Assembly: GCA_947499005.1 (NCBI GenBank)
Contig: CANMML010000021.1
Coordinates: 1-64,000 of the forward strand
Length of the DNA stretch: 64,000 nucleotides
Direction of reading: 5' to 3'
Source: an uncultured Aquimarina sp.
GTDB taxonomy: Bacteria; Bacteroidota; Bacteroidia; Flavobacteriales; Flavobacteriaceae
A program made the translations under genes and the position numbers. Each line of letters opens with the position of its first letter. Positions within the stretch are counted from its first letter, which is position 1. Below, in pieces: positions 56,863 through 64,000 of this stretch. The notes under the pieces were generated by a model. It ran no database searches, was not told the DNA's origin, and saw nothing but the letters and a program-made list of their open reading frames with translations.

Positions 56863-56903
56863 ATCAGTAAGTTTAGTACCAGCAAGAAACAAAAATTATA
56901 CCA

Positions 56904-56938
56904 TAAAAAAAGCGGCTAATTAGCCGCTTTTTATTTTT
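56904..56938. terminator. Terminator between the DUF3078 paralogues
   Basis: A perfect stem (aaagcggct/agccgcttt, central aatt) with A-run and T-run on both sides. On the minus strand it ends transcription after copy 1. Confidence 0.88.
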
Positions 56939-56954
56939 CTATTGACTTCTATAT

Positions 56955-57875
56955 TTAGAATCCGTAATTCATTCCAACACCAAACGTTTCTCTAATTTGG
57001 AAATTCCCTGTTGTATTATCATCATACAAAGCTTGGAAAGTTAAATTTGCCGAAATATACTTGTTAACTTTCATTACTAAGTTCATAGTATAATCTATAT
57101 CTATATTTTGTGGATCCTCTAAATAGTTAGAGTATAGAGATAAAATATTTTCCATAGAAATATTTTTAATAATATTCGTTTTTAGGTATCCCTGTAAAAA
57201 CGCACCCAATTCATATCTACTTGTATCTCCTTGATCAACACCAAAAGCAGATCCAAAATCAGTAAACTCACTATCAACAAAAACAAATCTAGATGTAGCT
57301 GGTGCTATATTAAATTTAAAATTGTCGCTCTTTTTCCACAACATACCTGGACCAAACTGTAAATAAGCTGGAGACCAAAACTTAGAATTCTTATTCCCTT
57401 CATCTGGAACTTCTATTGTCCCTATTTGAGCACCAGTGCTATCAAATTGAGGAATTACTCTCGGTGCACCATCAAAACCATCTGCAAATTGCGTTCTTAA
57501 ATTAGCAACAAAAGAGTAACTCCAGTACCCTGTTGCTTTTTTTCCCACTAAAGAGTTAATTTCTAAACGGTCATTTGTTTTTTGAGCATCTTGATTATCA
57601 ATTCTTGCTAAACCGTAAGCACCAATAAATTTATTATCCCATGTCCAATCTTCTTTAGCATAATTAACATCATAACTTACATTAAAGTCTAATGACAAGC
57701 TATTTAATCCACCCGTAGCAAAGTTTCTATTAAATGCCGCTTGGTTTAATAAAATAGAAGCATTTCCTTGTCTTGTCCATGGCCCTTTAGGAGCTTCTTC
57801 TTCCTTTACCTCCTCTTGCGCAAAAGTTAAACTTGTTGCCAATAACGCCACTAAAGTGATCGCAATTTTCTTCAT
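56955..57875 (-). CDS. DUF3078 outer-surface protein, copy 1
   Basis: 306 residues with signal peptide (MKKIAITLVALLATSLTFAQ). It shares the DUF3078 blocks ILLNQAAFNRNFATGGLNSL, WTWDNKFIGAYGLAR, SFVANLRTQFADG and the end YDDNTTGNFQIRETFGVGMNYGF with copy 2, at roughly half identity by eye. The C-terminal aromatic suggests insertion into the outer membrane. It has its own -7 box. This family is a frequent neighbour of DUF2480 and suf genes. Confidence 0.9.
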   Translation of the reverse strand: MKKIAITLVALLATSLTFAQEEVKEEEAPKGPWTRQGNASILLNQAAFNRNFATGGLNSLSLDFNVSYDVNYAKEDWTWDNKFIGAYGLARIDNQDAQKTNDRLEINSLVGKKATGYWSYSFVANLRTQFADGFDGAPRVIPQFDSTGAQIGTIEVPDEGNKNSKFWSPAYLQFGPGMLWKKSDNFKFNIAPATSRFVFVDSEFTDFGSAFGVDQGDTSRYELGAFLQGYLKTNIIKNISMENILSLYSNYLEDPQNIDIDYTMNLVMKVNKYISANLTFQALYDDNTTGNFQIRETFGVGMNYGF

Positions 57876-57898
57876 AATAATAGTTTATTTTGATGCTG

Positions 57899-57906
57899 CA
57901 AATATA
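57899..57906 (-). promoter_or_regulatory. -7 box of DUF3078 copy 1
   Basis: On the minus strand TATATTTG matches TANNTTTG, 23 bp before the ATG, an ideal spacing. Confidence 0.6.
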
Positions 57907-57987
57907 GAAAAGGTCACTAGCTTGAATAAATCGAACTTATGAATAGAAGAAAAAATCGATGAACGGCAATTTTATAATGCCAACAGG

Positions 57988-58488
57988 TTATTTCTGTTTA
58001 AATAATGGTACAGAAGAGCACGCCTCGCCATACATGATGCTCTTAGCAAAGGGCTGTATTTTTTGAATCAATAAAATATAAGCATTCTCGGGTACGGGCT
58101 TATTAGAACACCCTTTGACAATTACGGGCTTGTCTTTGTACTCTGAAAAATCGATTTGTTCTAATTTTTCTTGATATAAATACTCTTCTAAATCTTTTAA
58201 AGCTCCTACCACTACATGCTTCGCATAAGGCGCTAAAACTGTAGTTAATAACATATAAGCCCAACCTGGTATGATCGCATCGGTACTACAGGTTAATACT
58301 ACAAAGTGATCTTGATATTGTGACCAATCATGCTCTTTTACTTGAGCTCGGAAGTCTTTTTCTCGCAACAATAATCCCTCAAACAACCAATCTTGGATAT
58401 CAAAAACAGTTCTCACTCCTTCCTGATACCAATCTTCAAGATCAATAGTTATTAATTTACTATTTGCTACGCGATTTACGATTTCCAT
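57988..58488 (-). CDS. DUF2480 family protein
   Basis: 166 residues. It starts MEIVNRVANSKLITIDLEDWY and has the DUF2480 blocks GLLLREKDFRAQVK, HDWSQYQDHFVVLTCSTDAIIPGWAYMLL and CSNKPVPENAYILLI. The family is restricted largely to Bacteroidota, is linked to the suf genes, and has no proved role; the conserved Cys/Asp/Trp residues are compatible with a metal site. It follows sufT, from which it is separated by a 7-nt-periodic hairpin. Confidence 0.88.
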   Translation of the reverse strand: MEIVNRVANSKLITIDLEDWYQEGVRTVFDIQDWLFEGLLLREKDFRAQVKEHDWSQYQDHFVVLTCSTDAIIPGWAYMLLTTVLAPYAKHVVVGALKDLEEYLYQEKLEQIDFSEYKDKPVIVKGCSNKPVPENAYILLIQKIQPFAKSIMYGEACSSVPLFKQK

Positions 58489-58504
58489 TTTATCAAAAAG
58501 TATT

Positions 58505-58577
58505 GAGATATGAGAATTTAGATATGAGAAAAATCTAATAGCGAAGCGATCTCAAATCTAACCCCTCAAATCTATTT
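58505..58577. repeat. 7-nt-periodic hairpin between DUF2480 and sufT
   Basis: The left arm (gagatat, gagaatt, tagatat, gagaaaa) and the right arm (atctcaa, atctaac, ccctcaa, atctatt) pair inversely at about 19 of 24. The sufT stop codon lies in the right arm. No gene inside. Confidence 0.6.
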
Positions 58578-58896
58578 AAAGCATTCCTAATTCTAATTTA
58601 GCTTCCTCACTCATCAAATCCTGACTCCAAGGCGGATCGAAAGTAATCTCAACCTCAGCTTCATTAACGACATCAATAGATTGAATTTTTTGTTTTACTT
58701 CTTCAGGAAGGGTTTCTGCTACTGGGCAGTTTGGTGTTGTTAAGGTCATTAATACTTTAACATCATTCTCCTCATTTACAAAAACATCATAAATTAGACC
58801 TAACTCGTAAATATCTACAGGAATTTCTGGATCGAAGATTGTCTTTAAAACAGCTACTACCTGATCTCCTAAATTTTCTATTATTTCTTCTGACAT
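58576..58896 (-). CDS. sufT: SufT / DUF59 Fe-S maturation protein
   Basis: 106 residues of the MIP18/DUF59 family that helps mature Fe-S proteins. Blocks are KTIFDPEIPVDIYELGLIYDV, TLTTPNCPVAETLPEEVK with the conserved Cys, and VEITFDPPWSQDLMSEEAKLELG. It is between sufE and DUF2480. Confidence 0.93.
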   Translation of the reverse strand: MSEEIIENLGDQVVAVLKTIFDPEIPVDIYELGLIYDVFVNEENDVKVLMTLTTPNCPVAETLPEEVKQKIQSIDVVNEAEVEITFDPPWSQDLMSEEAKLELGML

Positions 58897-58902
58897 TTCT
58901 TT

Positions 58903-58969
58903 GGCTTTAAGCCATAAGCTGTATGCTTTAGGCGATTTATTATAAATATAGGCTTAAAGCCTATAACTA
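58903..58969. repeat. 7-nt-periodic repeat between sufT and sufE
   Basis: Left tract: ggcttta, agccata, agctgta, tgcttta; right tract: aggctta, aagccta, taactaa. The centre ggctttaagcc is itself palindromic and pairs with the right tract. Words are shared with 43433-43490. Confidence 0.55.
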
Positions 58970-58970
58970 A

Positions 58971-59393
58971 TTAGTTTAGCTGTGTTTGATAAGCGACCGC
59001 ATATAATTTCAATTGCTTTATCATGCTTACTAGTCCATTCGCACGAGTTGGAGACAAGTGTTCTTTTAATCCAATTTCATCAATAAAATTCATGTCAGCC
59101 TCAATAATGTCCTTCGGATGTTGGCCCGAAAATGCTCTTATTAAGATAGCAATAATTCCTTTGGTAATAATGGCATCACTATCTGCTGTAAAGTTTAATT
59201 TTTCACCTTCTAAATCTGCATGTACCCAAACTTTACTTTGGCACCCTTTTATGATATTATCATCCGTCTTATATTCCCCTTCAATCAATGGTAAATCTTT
59301 ACCTAACTCGATCATATATTCGTAACGCTGCATCCAATCTTCGAACATTTCGAATTCACTTACGATTTCTTCTTGTATTTCTTTTATGCTCAT
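58971..59393 (-). CDS. sufE: Sulfur acceptor SufE
   Basis: SufE takes persulfide from SufS and delivers it to SufB. The 140 residues from the ATG at 59393 (MSIKEIQEEIVSEF) show the active Cys in NIIKGCQSKVWVHAD and FIDEIGLKEHLSPTRANGL. The frame could extend to GTG 59402. It lies between sufS and sufT. Confidence 0.95.
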   Translation of the reverse strand: MSIKEIQEEIVSEFEMFEDWMQRYEYMIELGKDLPLIEGEYKTDDNIIKGCQSKVWVHADLEGEKLNFTADSDAIITKGIIAILIRAFSGQHPKDIIEADMNFIDEIGLKEHLSPTRANGLVSMIKQLKLYAVAYQTQLN

Positions 59394-59405
59394 TTTTATC
59401 ACTTC

Positions 59406-59480
59406 GGGCTACCAGCTACCAGCTGCCAGCTTTATTATAAAATTAACCTAGCTCACAGCTGGTAGCTCGTGGCTGGCGGC
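59406..59480. repeat. 7-nt-periodic hairpin between sufE and sufS
   Basis: The left arm repeats ctaccag, ctaccag, ctgccag; the right arm repeats agctcac, agctggt, agctcgt, ggctggc. About 16 of 18 core positions pair. A further palindrome gttgaagctggcttcaac (59481-59498) overlaps the sufS stop. Confidence 0.65.
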
Positions 59481-59493
59481 GTTGAAGCTGGCT

Positions 59494-60708
59494 TCAACTT
59501 AACATCATTACTGCTTTTTTAACAGCTTCTACAAACACATCAATCTCTTCTTTTGTATTATAAAATGCAAATGAAGCACGAACAGTACCAGGGATTTTAT
59601 AAAAATCCATAATCGGCTGTGCGCAATGATGTCCTGTACGCACCGCTACTCCTAGTTTATCAACTATAGTACCAATATCATATGGATGTATATTTCCTAC
59701 ATTAAATGAAATAACAGCTGTCTTTTCGTCAGCTTCTCCATAAATTCTAAGTCCTTCTATAGCTGCTAAGCTTTCAGTGGCATAGTCTAATAATTCCTTT
59801 TCATAATTAGCAATCGCATCAAATCCAATCGAATTCATATAATCTAAAGCTACACCAAATGCGATTCCTCCACAAATATTAGGGGTTCCTGCTTCAAATT
59901 TAAATGGTAAGCCTGCATAGGTAGTCTTTTCAAAAGTTACCTGATCAATCATATCTCCACCTCCTTGGTACGGAGGTAGTTTATTTAACCATTCTTCTTT
60001 TCCGTATAATAAACCAACACCCGTTGGCCCACATAATTTATGAGCAGAAGCAACATAAAAATCTACATCTAAGGCCTGAACATCAGGTTTAATATGTGGC
60101 GTAGCTTGTGCTCCATCAATCAATACTACTGCTCCAATTTCATGTGCTTTTTCAATAATAAACTCAACAGGGTTTACAGTACCTAAGGCATTAGAAACAT
60201 GGTTAACAAAAACGAGTTTTGTTTTTTCTGAAAGTAAGCTTTCATAAACATCCATTTTCAATACTCCTTGCTCTGTCATAGGAATTACCTTTAATTGAGC
60301 TCCTGTGCGTTCGCAAAGCATTTGCCAAGGCACTATATTAGAGTGATGCTCCATCGCAGAAACAATAACCTCATCACCCGAAGAAAGAAAAGAGGTAAAA
60401 CCAGTTGCTACTATGTTAATAGCATGAGTAGTTCCAGCTGTTAATATAATTTCGTAGTCATTATTCGCATTAAAATGCTCTTGTACTTTTTTTCGAGCTA
60501 TTTCATAAGCGTCTGTAGCTTCTTGTGAAAGTGTATGCACACCCCTATGAATATTAGCATTGTATCTAGAATAATAATCTACAATAGCATCAATAACCAC
60601 TTGTGGAGTTTGTGATGTCGCTGCATTATCAAAATAAATCAACGGTTTTCCATTGACTTCTCTTTTAAGAATAGGAAAATCAGCTCTAATTTTTTGAATA
60701 TCCAACAT
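59494..60708 (-). CDS. sufS: Cysteine desulfurase SufS
   Basis: This PLP enzyme liberates sulfur from cysteine. The 404 residues show YFDNAATSQTP, IHRGVHTLSQEAT, the PLP Lys in YVASAHKLCGPTGVG and the persulfide Cys in RTGHHCAQPIMDFY. It leads the run sufS-sufE-sufT-DUF2480, with a -7 box TAACTTTG just upstream. Confidence 0.98.
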   Translation of the reverse strand: MLDIQKIRADFPILKREVNGKPLIYFDNAATSQTPQVVIDAIVDYYSRYNANIHRGVHTLSQEATDAYEIARKKVQEHFNANNDYEIILTAGTTHAINIVATGFTSFLSSGDEVIVSAMEHHSNIVPWQMLCERTGAQLKVIPMTEQGVLKMDVYESLLSEKTKLVFVNHVSNALGTVNPVEFIIEKAHEIGAVVLIDGAQATPHIKPDVQALDVDFYVASAHKLCGPTGVGLLYGKEEWLNKLPPYQGGGDMIDQVTFEKTTYAGLPFKFEAGTPNICGGIAFGVALDYMNSIGFDAIANYEKELLDYATESLAAIEGLRIYGEADEKTAVISFNVGNIHPYDIGTIVDKLGVAVRTGHHCAQPIMDFYKIPGTVRASFAFYNTKEEIDVFVEAVKKAVMMLS

Positions 60709-60733
60709 AAACTCTACCGTTAAAATCAGCCCA

Positions 60734-60741
60734 CAAAGTTA
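60734..60741 (-). promoter_or_regulatory. -7 box of the sufS operon
   Basis: On the minus strand TAACTTTG matches TANNTTTG, 25 bp before the sufS ATG. A second copy of the suf promoter pattern, consistent with the suf genes now forming two transcription units. Confidence 0.55.
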
Positions 60742-60778
60742 AGCTTTTACACCAAAAACTAATGTTACAAAAAACAAA

Positions 60779-60807
60779 AAGCTACCCTTTTGAAAAGAGT
60801 AGCTTTC
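60779..60807 (-). terminator. Terminator upstream of sufS
   Basis: On the minus strand a 14-bp stem (aaagctactctttt/aaaagggtagcttt) with a U-G pair is followed by tttttgttttttg. A small palindrome aaccgataatttatcggtt adjoins. It probably ends the transcript of the chimera gene, although 280 bp after its stop. Confidence 0.75.
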
Positions 60808-61087
60808 GAACCGATAATTTATCGGTTACTAAATCAATTCTTATGGAATATACTTCCTTAAAAATCTAGGGTAATTATCTTACCATTTGGAAACGAATAC
60901 CAATCTAGTAGGTGTTTAATACGATTTACTAACAAAAATTTCGCATATCTACCGTTTCTTTTTCACTATTCTTTCGTTAAAAAAAGCAACCGTAACTTAG
61001 GCTACGCTTGATTTTTTGCCTTAGACTAGTAAAAAATAATTCAGCATATTAATACGAAATTCTTATCAGCAAATCGTATAATACTGA
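60808..61087. other. Gap between sufS and the chimera
   Basis: No convincing gene. On the minus strand a short open stretch reads VNRIKHLLDWYSFPNGKIITLDF but has no start. It may be leftover coding DNA from the rearrangement or leader sequence. Confidence 0.35.
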
Positions 61088-63148
61088 TTAAATTCGGATC
61101 AATGCGGCTTGGGATATCAAATCGGCTTTTGCCTGAACTTCACTAGCATTCATTTGCCCTGTTCGAATATTGCTTCCTTCATATGGATCTGCATCTAGAT
61201 CATAGAATCTAGAATTTCCATTATCAAATTCGATATACTTATAACGATCATCTCTTATCGTAAATCCACTCTTTCTTAAACTAGTCCCTTTCACCTCTGT
61301 ATAATTATAAGTACGTAATCCCGAATTAGCCGATGATAATAATGATTTAAAACTAAAACTATCTTGATACGTAGATGATGCTGCACCAGCAATCTCTGCT
61401 ACAGTAGAAAAAATATCTGTACTATTTACTAGGCTTTCGTCTTCTACATTAGATCTTGTTACACCTGTTCCTCCACCGACAATTAGTGGTACATTAATTC
61501 CCCCTTGATATAAACTTCCTTTTCCGCTACCACTTGAAAATGGTGATTGAATTACTGCATTTGGTGTTCCATTATCTCCTATAAAAATAACAATGGTATT
61601 GTCCCAATTTCCACCTAAATGGGTATTGATTCTTCCTAACTCATAATCAAGATTTTCCATCATTGCCATGTACAATGTTTCATTTGATGCCCCAGTTAAA
61701 TCTCCTTGAGAATGTGTTCCTGCGGGTGGCGCATGATATGGTGTGTGTGGTGCTGCATAAGCTAACCAACAAAACCAAGGCTTCGTTTGTTGACTCATCC
61801 AATTGGTTGCTAAATCAGTTAACTTCGTTGGATTGTACTCATTTATCGTATTAGTCTGCCCTCCTTCTGTAAAAGCCCAACTATTATAATTAGGACTCGG
61901 ACGGCCATTTAAATAACCTGCATAATAATCTACCCCCATGCTCTCGGCATCATTAGCCCCATTAGATAAATGCCATTTTCCAATTAATGAAGTAGCATAT
62001 GCATCATTGGTCTGTTCTTTAATATATGTATGCAAAGACTTTTCTGAAAGTTGAATCGTACCATGAGAATTTACATTAAGTACATTGGTATGGTAACCAT
62101 ATTTTCCAGTTAGCATCGATGCACGTGTTGGTGCACATTGCGGATATGCCCATGCATTGGTAAAAGTAACACCCGATGCAGCAAGGCTACTCAAGTTTGG
62201 CATATTAGGCTTTCTAGAACCTTCTGAATACCCCGGAGCAGCATCCACCCCCATATCATCAGCAATTACTAATAATATATTAGGTTGTAAACTTGATGTA
62301 CTATTGAGTTCTTTAAAACTACTTGAATAAAGATTCCACTTCTCTAATCGTTCTTTCGTAACTCGATTAATTTTCTGAAGTTGCCCAAACAAAAAAGCCG
62401 CATTTAATTCAGAAGGCTGATAAGACGATCCATTCACTACCCATTCATATTTTTTAGTCAGCCCTGTTTCAAAATCATATCGATTAGTGCCTTCTTGCCA
62501 AATCTGTCTTGCCTTCTCTACTTTGGAGCTGTTATTTACTACTAAAAGCCCTCCTTCTCCGCAATGGATATTCTTAGTTTCATGAAATGAAAAAGTGGCA
62601 AAATCTCCAAAGCTTCCCAAGTACTTGTTATCATAGGTTACATTAATTGCTTGAGCACAATCTTCTATGAGTAGAAGGTTGTGCTTATCGACAAGCTTCA
62701 TAATTCGATCCATATCACAAGCAACACCTGCATAGTGAATAACAACTAATACTTTAGTCTTAGAGGAAATTTTCTGCTCTATATCAATAGGGCAGATATG
62801 CGGTCTTCTCTCTTCGGAATCTACAAACACTAAACGAGCGCCATTCACATTGAATGAAGAAGCCGTAGTAACATATCCGTATGACGGAACAATAACCTCA
62901 TCTCCGTCCTTTAAATCACATAAACTTGCTGCGATTTGTAATGCTTGGGAACATGAACTGGTTAAGAATGTAGATACAAAACCAAAACATTCCTCAAAAA
63001 AAAGATGGCACTTTCTAGTATACACTCCATTTCCTGCTAAAACACCATGTGCTAACACTTCATCTATAAAATTAGATTCGCTGCCTAACTTTAAGGGTTT
63101 ATTGAAAGGAATAAAATCGTTGGTCACTTGATCGTTATTTTCAACCAA
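61088..63148 (-). CDS. Chimera: WecE-like aminotransferase fused to a sulfatase
   Basis: One 686-residue open frame. Residues 1-280 are a dTDP-4-amino-sugar transaminase (WecE/RffA, DegT family): DFIPFNKPLK, PSYGYVTTAS, HYAGVACDMD, PLP Lys192 in FHETKNIHCGEGG. It is cut about 95 residues short, losing the C-terminal domain. From residue 288 on it is a type I sulfatase: PNILLVIADDMG, the formylglycine site CAPTR (Cys338), TGKYG, IFIGDNGTPN. The sulfatase lacks its signal peptide and ends abruptly at SQAALIRI. The two halves belong to the cytosol and the envelope respectively, so a working fusion is doubtful. Confidence 0.85.
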   Translation of the reverse strand: MVENNDQVTNDFIPFNKPLKLGSESNFIDEVLAHGVLAGNGVYTRKCHLFFEECFGFVSTFLTSSCSQALQIAASLCDLKDGDEVIVPSYGYVTTASSFNVNGARLVFVDSEERRPHICPIDIEQKISSKTKVLVVIHYAGVACDMDRIMKLVDKHNLLLIEDCAQAINVTYDNKYLGSFGDFATFSFHETKNIHCGEGGLLVVNNSSKVEKARQIWQEGTNRYDFETGLTKKYEWVVNGSSYQPSELNAAFLFGQLQKINRVTKERLEKWNLYSSSFKELNSTSSLQPNILLVIADDMGVDAAPGYSEGSRKPNMPNLSSLAASGVTFTNAWAYPQCAPTRASMLTGKYGYHTNVLNVNSHGTIQLSEKSLHTYIKEQTNDAYATSLIGKWHLSNGANDAESMGVDYYAGYLNGRPSPNYNSWAFTEGGQTNTINEYNPTKLTDLATNWMSQQTKPWFCWLAYAAPHTPYHAPPAGTHSQGDLTGASNETLYMAMMENLDYELGRINTHLGGNWDNTIVIFIGDNGTPNAVIQSPFSSGSGKGSLYQGGINVPLIVGGGTGVTRSNVEDESLVNSTDIFSTVAEIAGAASSTYQDSFSFKSLLSSANSGLRTYNYTEVKGTSLRKSGFTIRDDRYKYIEFDNGNSRFYDLDADPYEGSNIRTGQMNASEVQAKADLISQAALIRI
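62285..62314 (-). other. Fusion junction of the chimera
   Basis: The codons for residues K279 to Q288 (KELNSTSSLQ) mark the change from aminotransferase to sulfatase homology. Upstream text still fits WecE (EKWNLYSSSFKEL); downstream text fits the Ser/Thr-rich linker that follows the lipobox in many Bacteroidota sulfatases. Confidence 0.7.
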
Positions 63149-63157
63149 AAATACTTT

Positions 63158-64000
63158 TTAAAAAATAGATGATTCTACAGCGGTAGTAAAAGCTTCTAAA
63201 AACTTAGATCCTAGCAACGAATTTCCTTTTTTATTCAACTTTGGACTCCATACGGCAATGCTATATTCGCCTGGGTGAACGGCCACAATACCACCTCCTA
63301 CTCCACTTTTGCCTGGCAATCCTACTTTAAAAGCAAATTCTCCCGATTCATCATAAAAACCACAGGTTTGCATAATTGCGTTAATTCGCTTCGTTTGCCT
63401 TGGAGTCAATATTTCTTCTTTACTAACCAAGGAAATCCCTTTGTTTGACAATACTGAAAACACTTTAGCTAATTCGTCTGTAGTCATACAAATAGAACAG
63501 ATATTAAAGTAAAAATCCATTACTTTATCAATATCGTTATTGATATTTCCAAAAGACTTCATGAGGTTTACTAAGGCCAAATTTCTATGTGCACACGATT
63601 TTTCGGACGCTGCGATAGACGTATTGTATTCGATTGAAGTATCACCAATCATAGAATGAATAAAGGCTAAGAATTCTTCTTCTGGGTTTTCTAAAACACT
63701 TATCAAAATATCGGCCACCACAATTGCTCCTGCATTAATAAAAGGGTTTCTAGGAATCCCTTTTTCATACTCCAACTGCACTAAAGAATTAAAGGGTGTA
63801 CCCGAAGGCTCTACACTAACGCGTTCCCAAATTTTAATACTCAATTTCTTGTAAGCTAATGCTAAGGACAGCACCTTAACTATACTTTGAATCGAAAATT
63901 TCTCTTGTGCATCTCCAAAACTGTGTAATTCGCCTGTGTTCGTATATAAGGAAACCCCAAATTTCTCTGGGTCAACCTGCGCTAGCTCGGGAATATACTG
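63158..64000 (-). CDS. glsA: Glutaminase A (partial, N-terminus beyond the window)
   Basis: Glutaminase converts glutamine to glutamate and ammonia. The frame is open to the window edge; 280 residues are seen of about 305. The first visible part QYIPELAQVDPEKFGVSLYT is typical, as is the catalytic SxxK in FSIQSIVKVLSLALAY. Further blocks are EPSGTPFNSL, RNPFINAGAIVV, and the late LPGKSGVGGGIVAVHPG. Its stop is 9 bp before the chimera start. The start codon lies outside. Confidence 0.95.
   Translation of the reverse strand, partial: QYIPELAQVDPEKFGVSLYTNTGELHSFGDAQEKFSIQSIVKVLSLALAYKKLSIKIWERVSVEPSGTPFNSLVQLEYEKGIPRNPFINAGAIVVADILISVLENPEEEFLAFIHSMIGDTSIEYNTSIAASEKSCAHRNLALVNLMKSFGNINNDIDKVMDFYFNICSICMTTDELAKVFSVLSNKGISLVSKEEILTPRQTKRINAIMQTCGFYDESGEFAFKVGLPGKSGVGGGIVAVHPGEYSIAVWSPKLNKKGNSLLGSKFLEAFTTAVESSIF

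Overview
The window is a single AT-rich stretch that reads as a chromosome segment of a marine member of Flavobacteriaceae (Bacteroidota). Supporting signs are a TANNTTTG-type -7 promoter box at several genes, weak Shine-Dalgarno signals, a type IX secretion sorting tail on one giant protein, and lineage-typical families (DUF3078, DUF2480, IPExxxVDY, RNase H with a viroplasmin domain, DUF4114). Exported GH2, GH3 and sulfatase domains suggest algal polysaccharide use. No rRNA, tRNA, CRISPR array or phage genes were seen.

Layout. 1-258: no intact gene. 259-2713: rimK, an M14 deacylase and 5-formyl-THF cyclo-ligase. 2908-7761: sufA-[S23 gene]-sufB-lipoprotein-sufC-sufD. 8025-11597: ALDH7, OmpA-like and HhH membrane proteins. 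11713-16329: esterase, GH2 and zinc alcohol dehydrogenase. 16586-19825: HDAC-like deacylase with two exported unknowns. 19889-24351: metG, DUF547, RNase H, purN. 24588-28873: acpP-fabF-rnc, IPExxxVDY-pyk. 29048-36463: lipocalin-like lipoprotein, giant DUF4114/T9SS protein, GH3. 36499-43293: signalling region with a PAS kinase operon behind a near-consensus sigma-54 promoter, an NtrC-type activator and a hybrid kinase. 43585-55159: TPP riboswitch and thiamine operon (thiS, thiC, thiE-like, SNF2 helicase, thiD, thiE, thiG, thiH) interrupted by three S23 genes. 55334-60708: thioredoxin-like protein, two DUF3078 paralogues, DUF2480, sufT, sufE, sufS. 61088-64000: an aminotransferase-sulfatase chimera and a partial glutaminase.

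The most striking signal is a family of elements built from degenerate 7-nt words. Four S23-type four-helix-bundle genes each sit between inverted arms of such words; in one case the arms match at 28 of 30 positions and touch the gene's start and stop codons. Gene-less versions fill other gaps of the suf and thi operons. Within several elements the two arms differ in length by whole 7-nt units. Neighbouring genes have adapted to them: thiH starts upstream of one arm and encodes it, rnhA starts with TTG directly beside one, and the sufC and sufT stop codons lie inside arms. The pattern resembles the S23-encoding intervening sequences of 23S rRNA, but here it sits in mRNA gaps of housekeeping operons.

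Also notable are the suf genes split into two clusters about 50 kb apart, an SNF2/SWIM helicase tightly coupled to thiD, and the chimera near the right edge, which is either a recent rearrangement or an assembly artefact.
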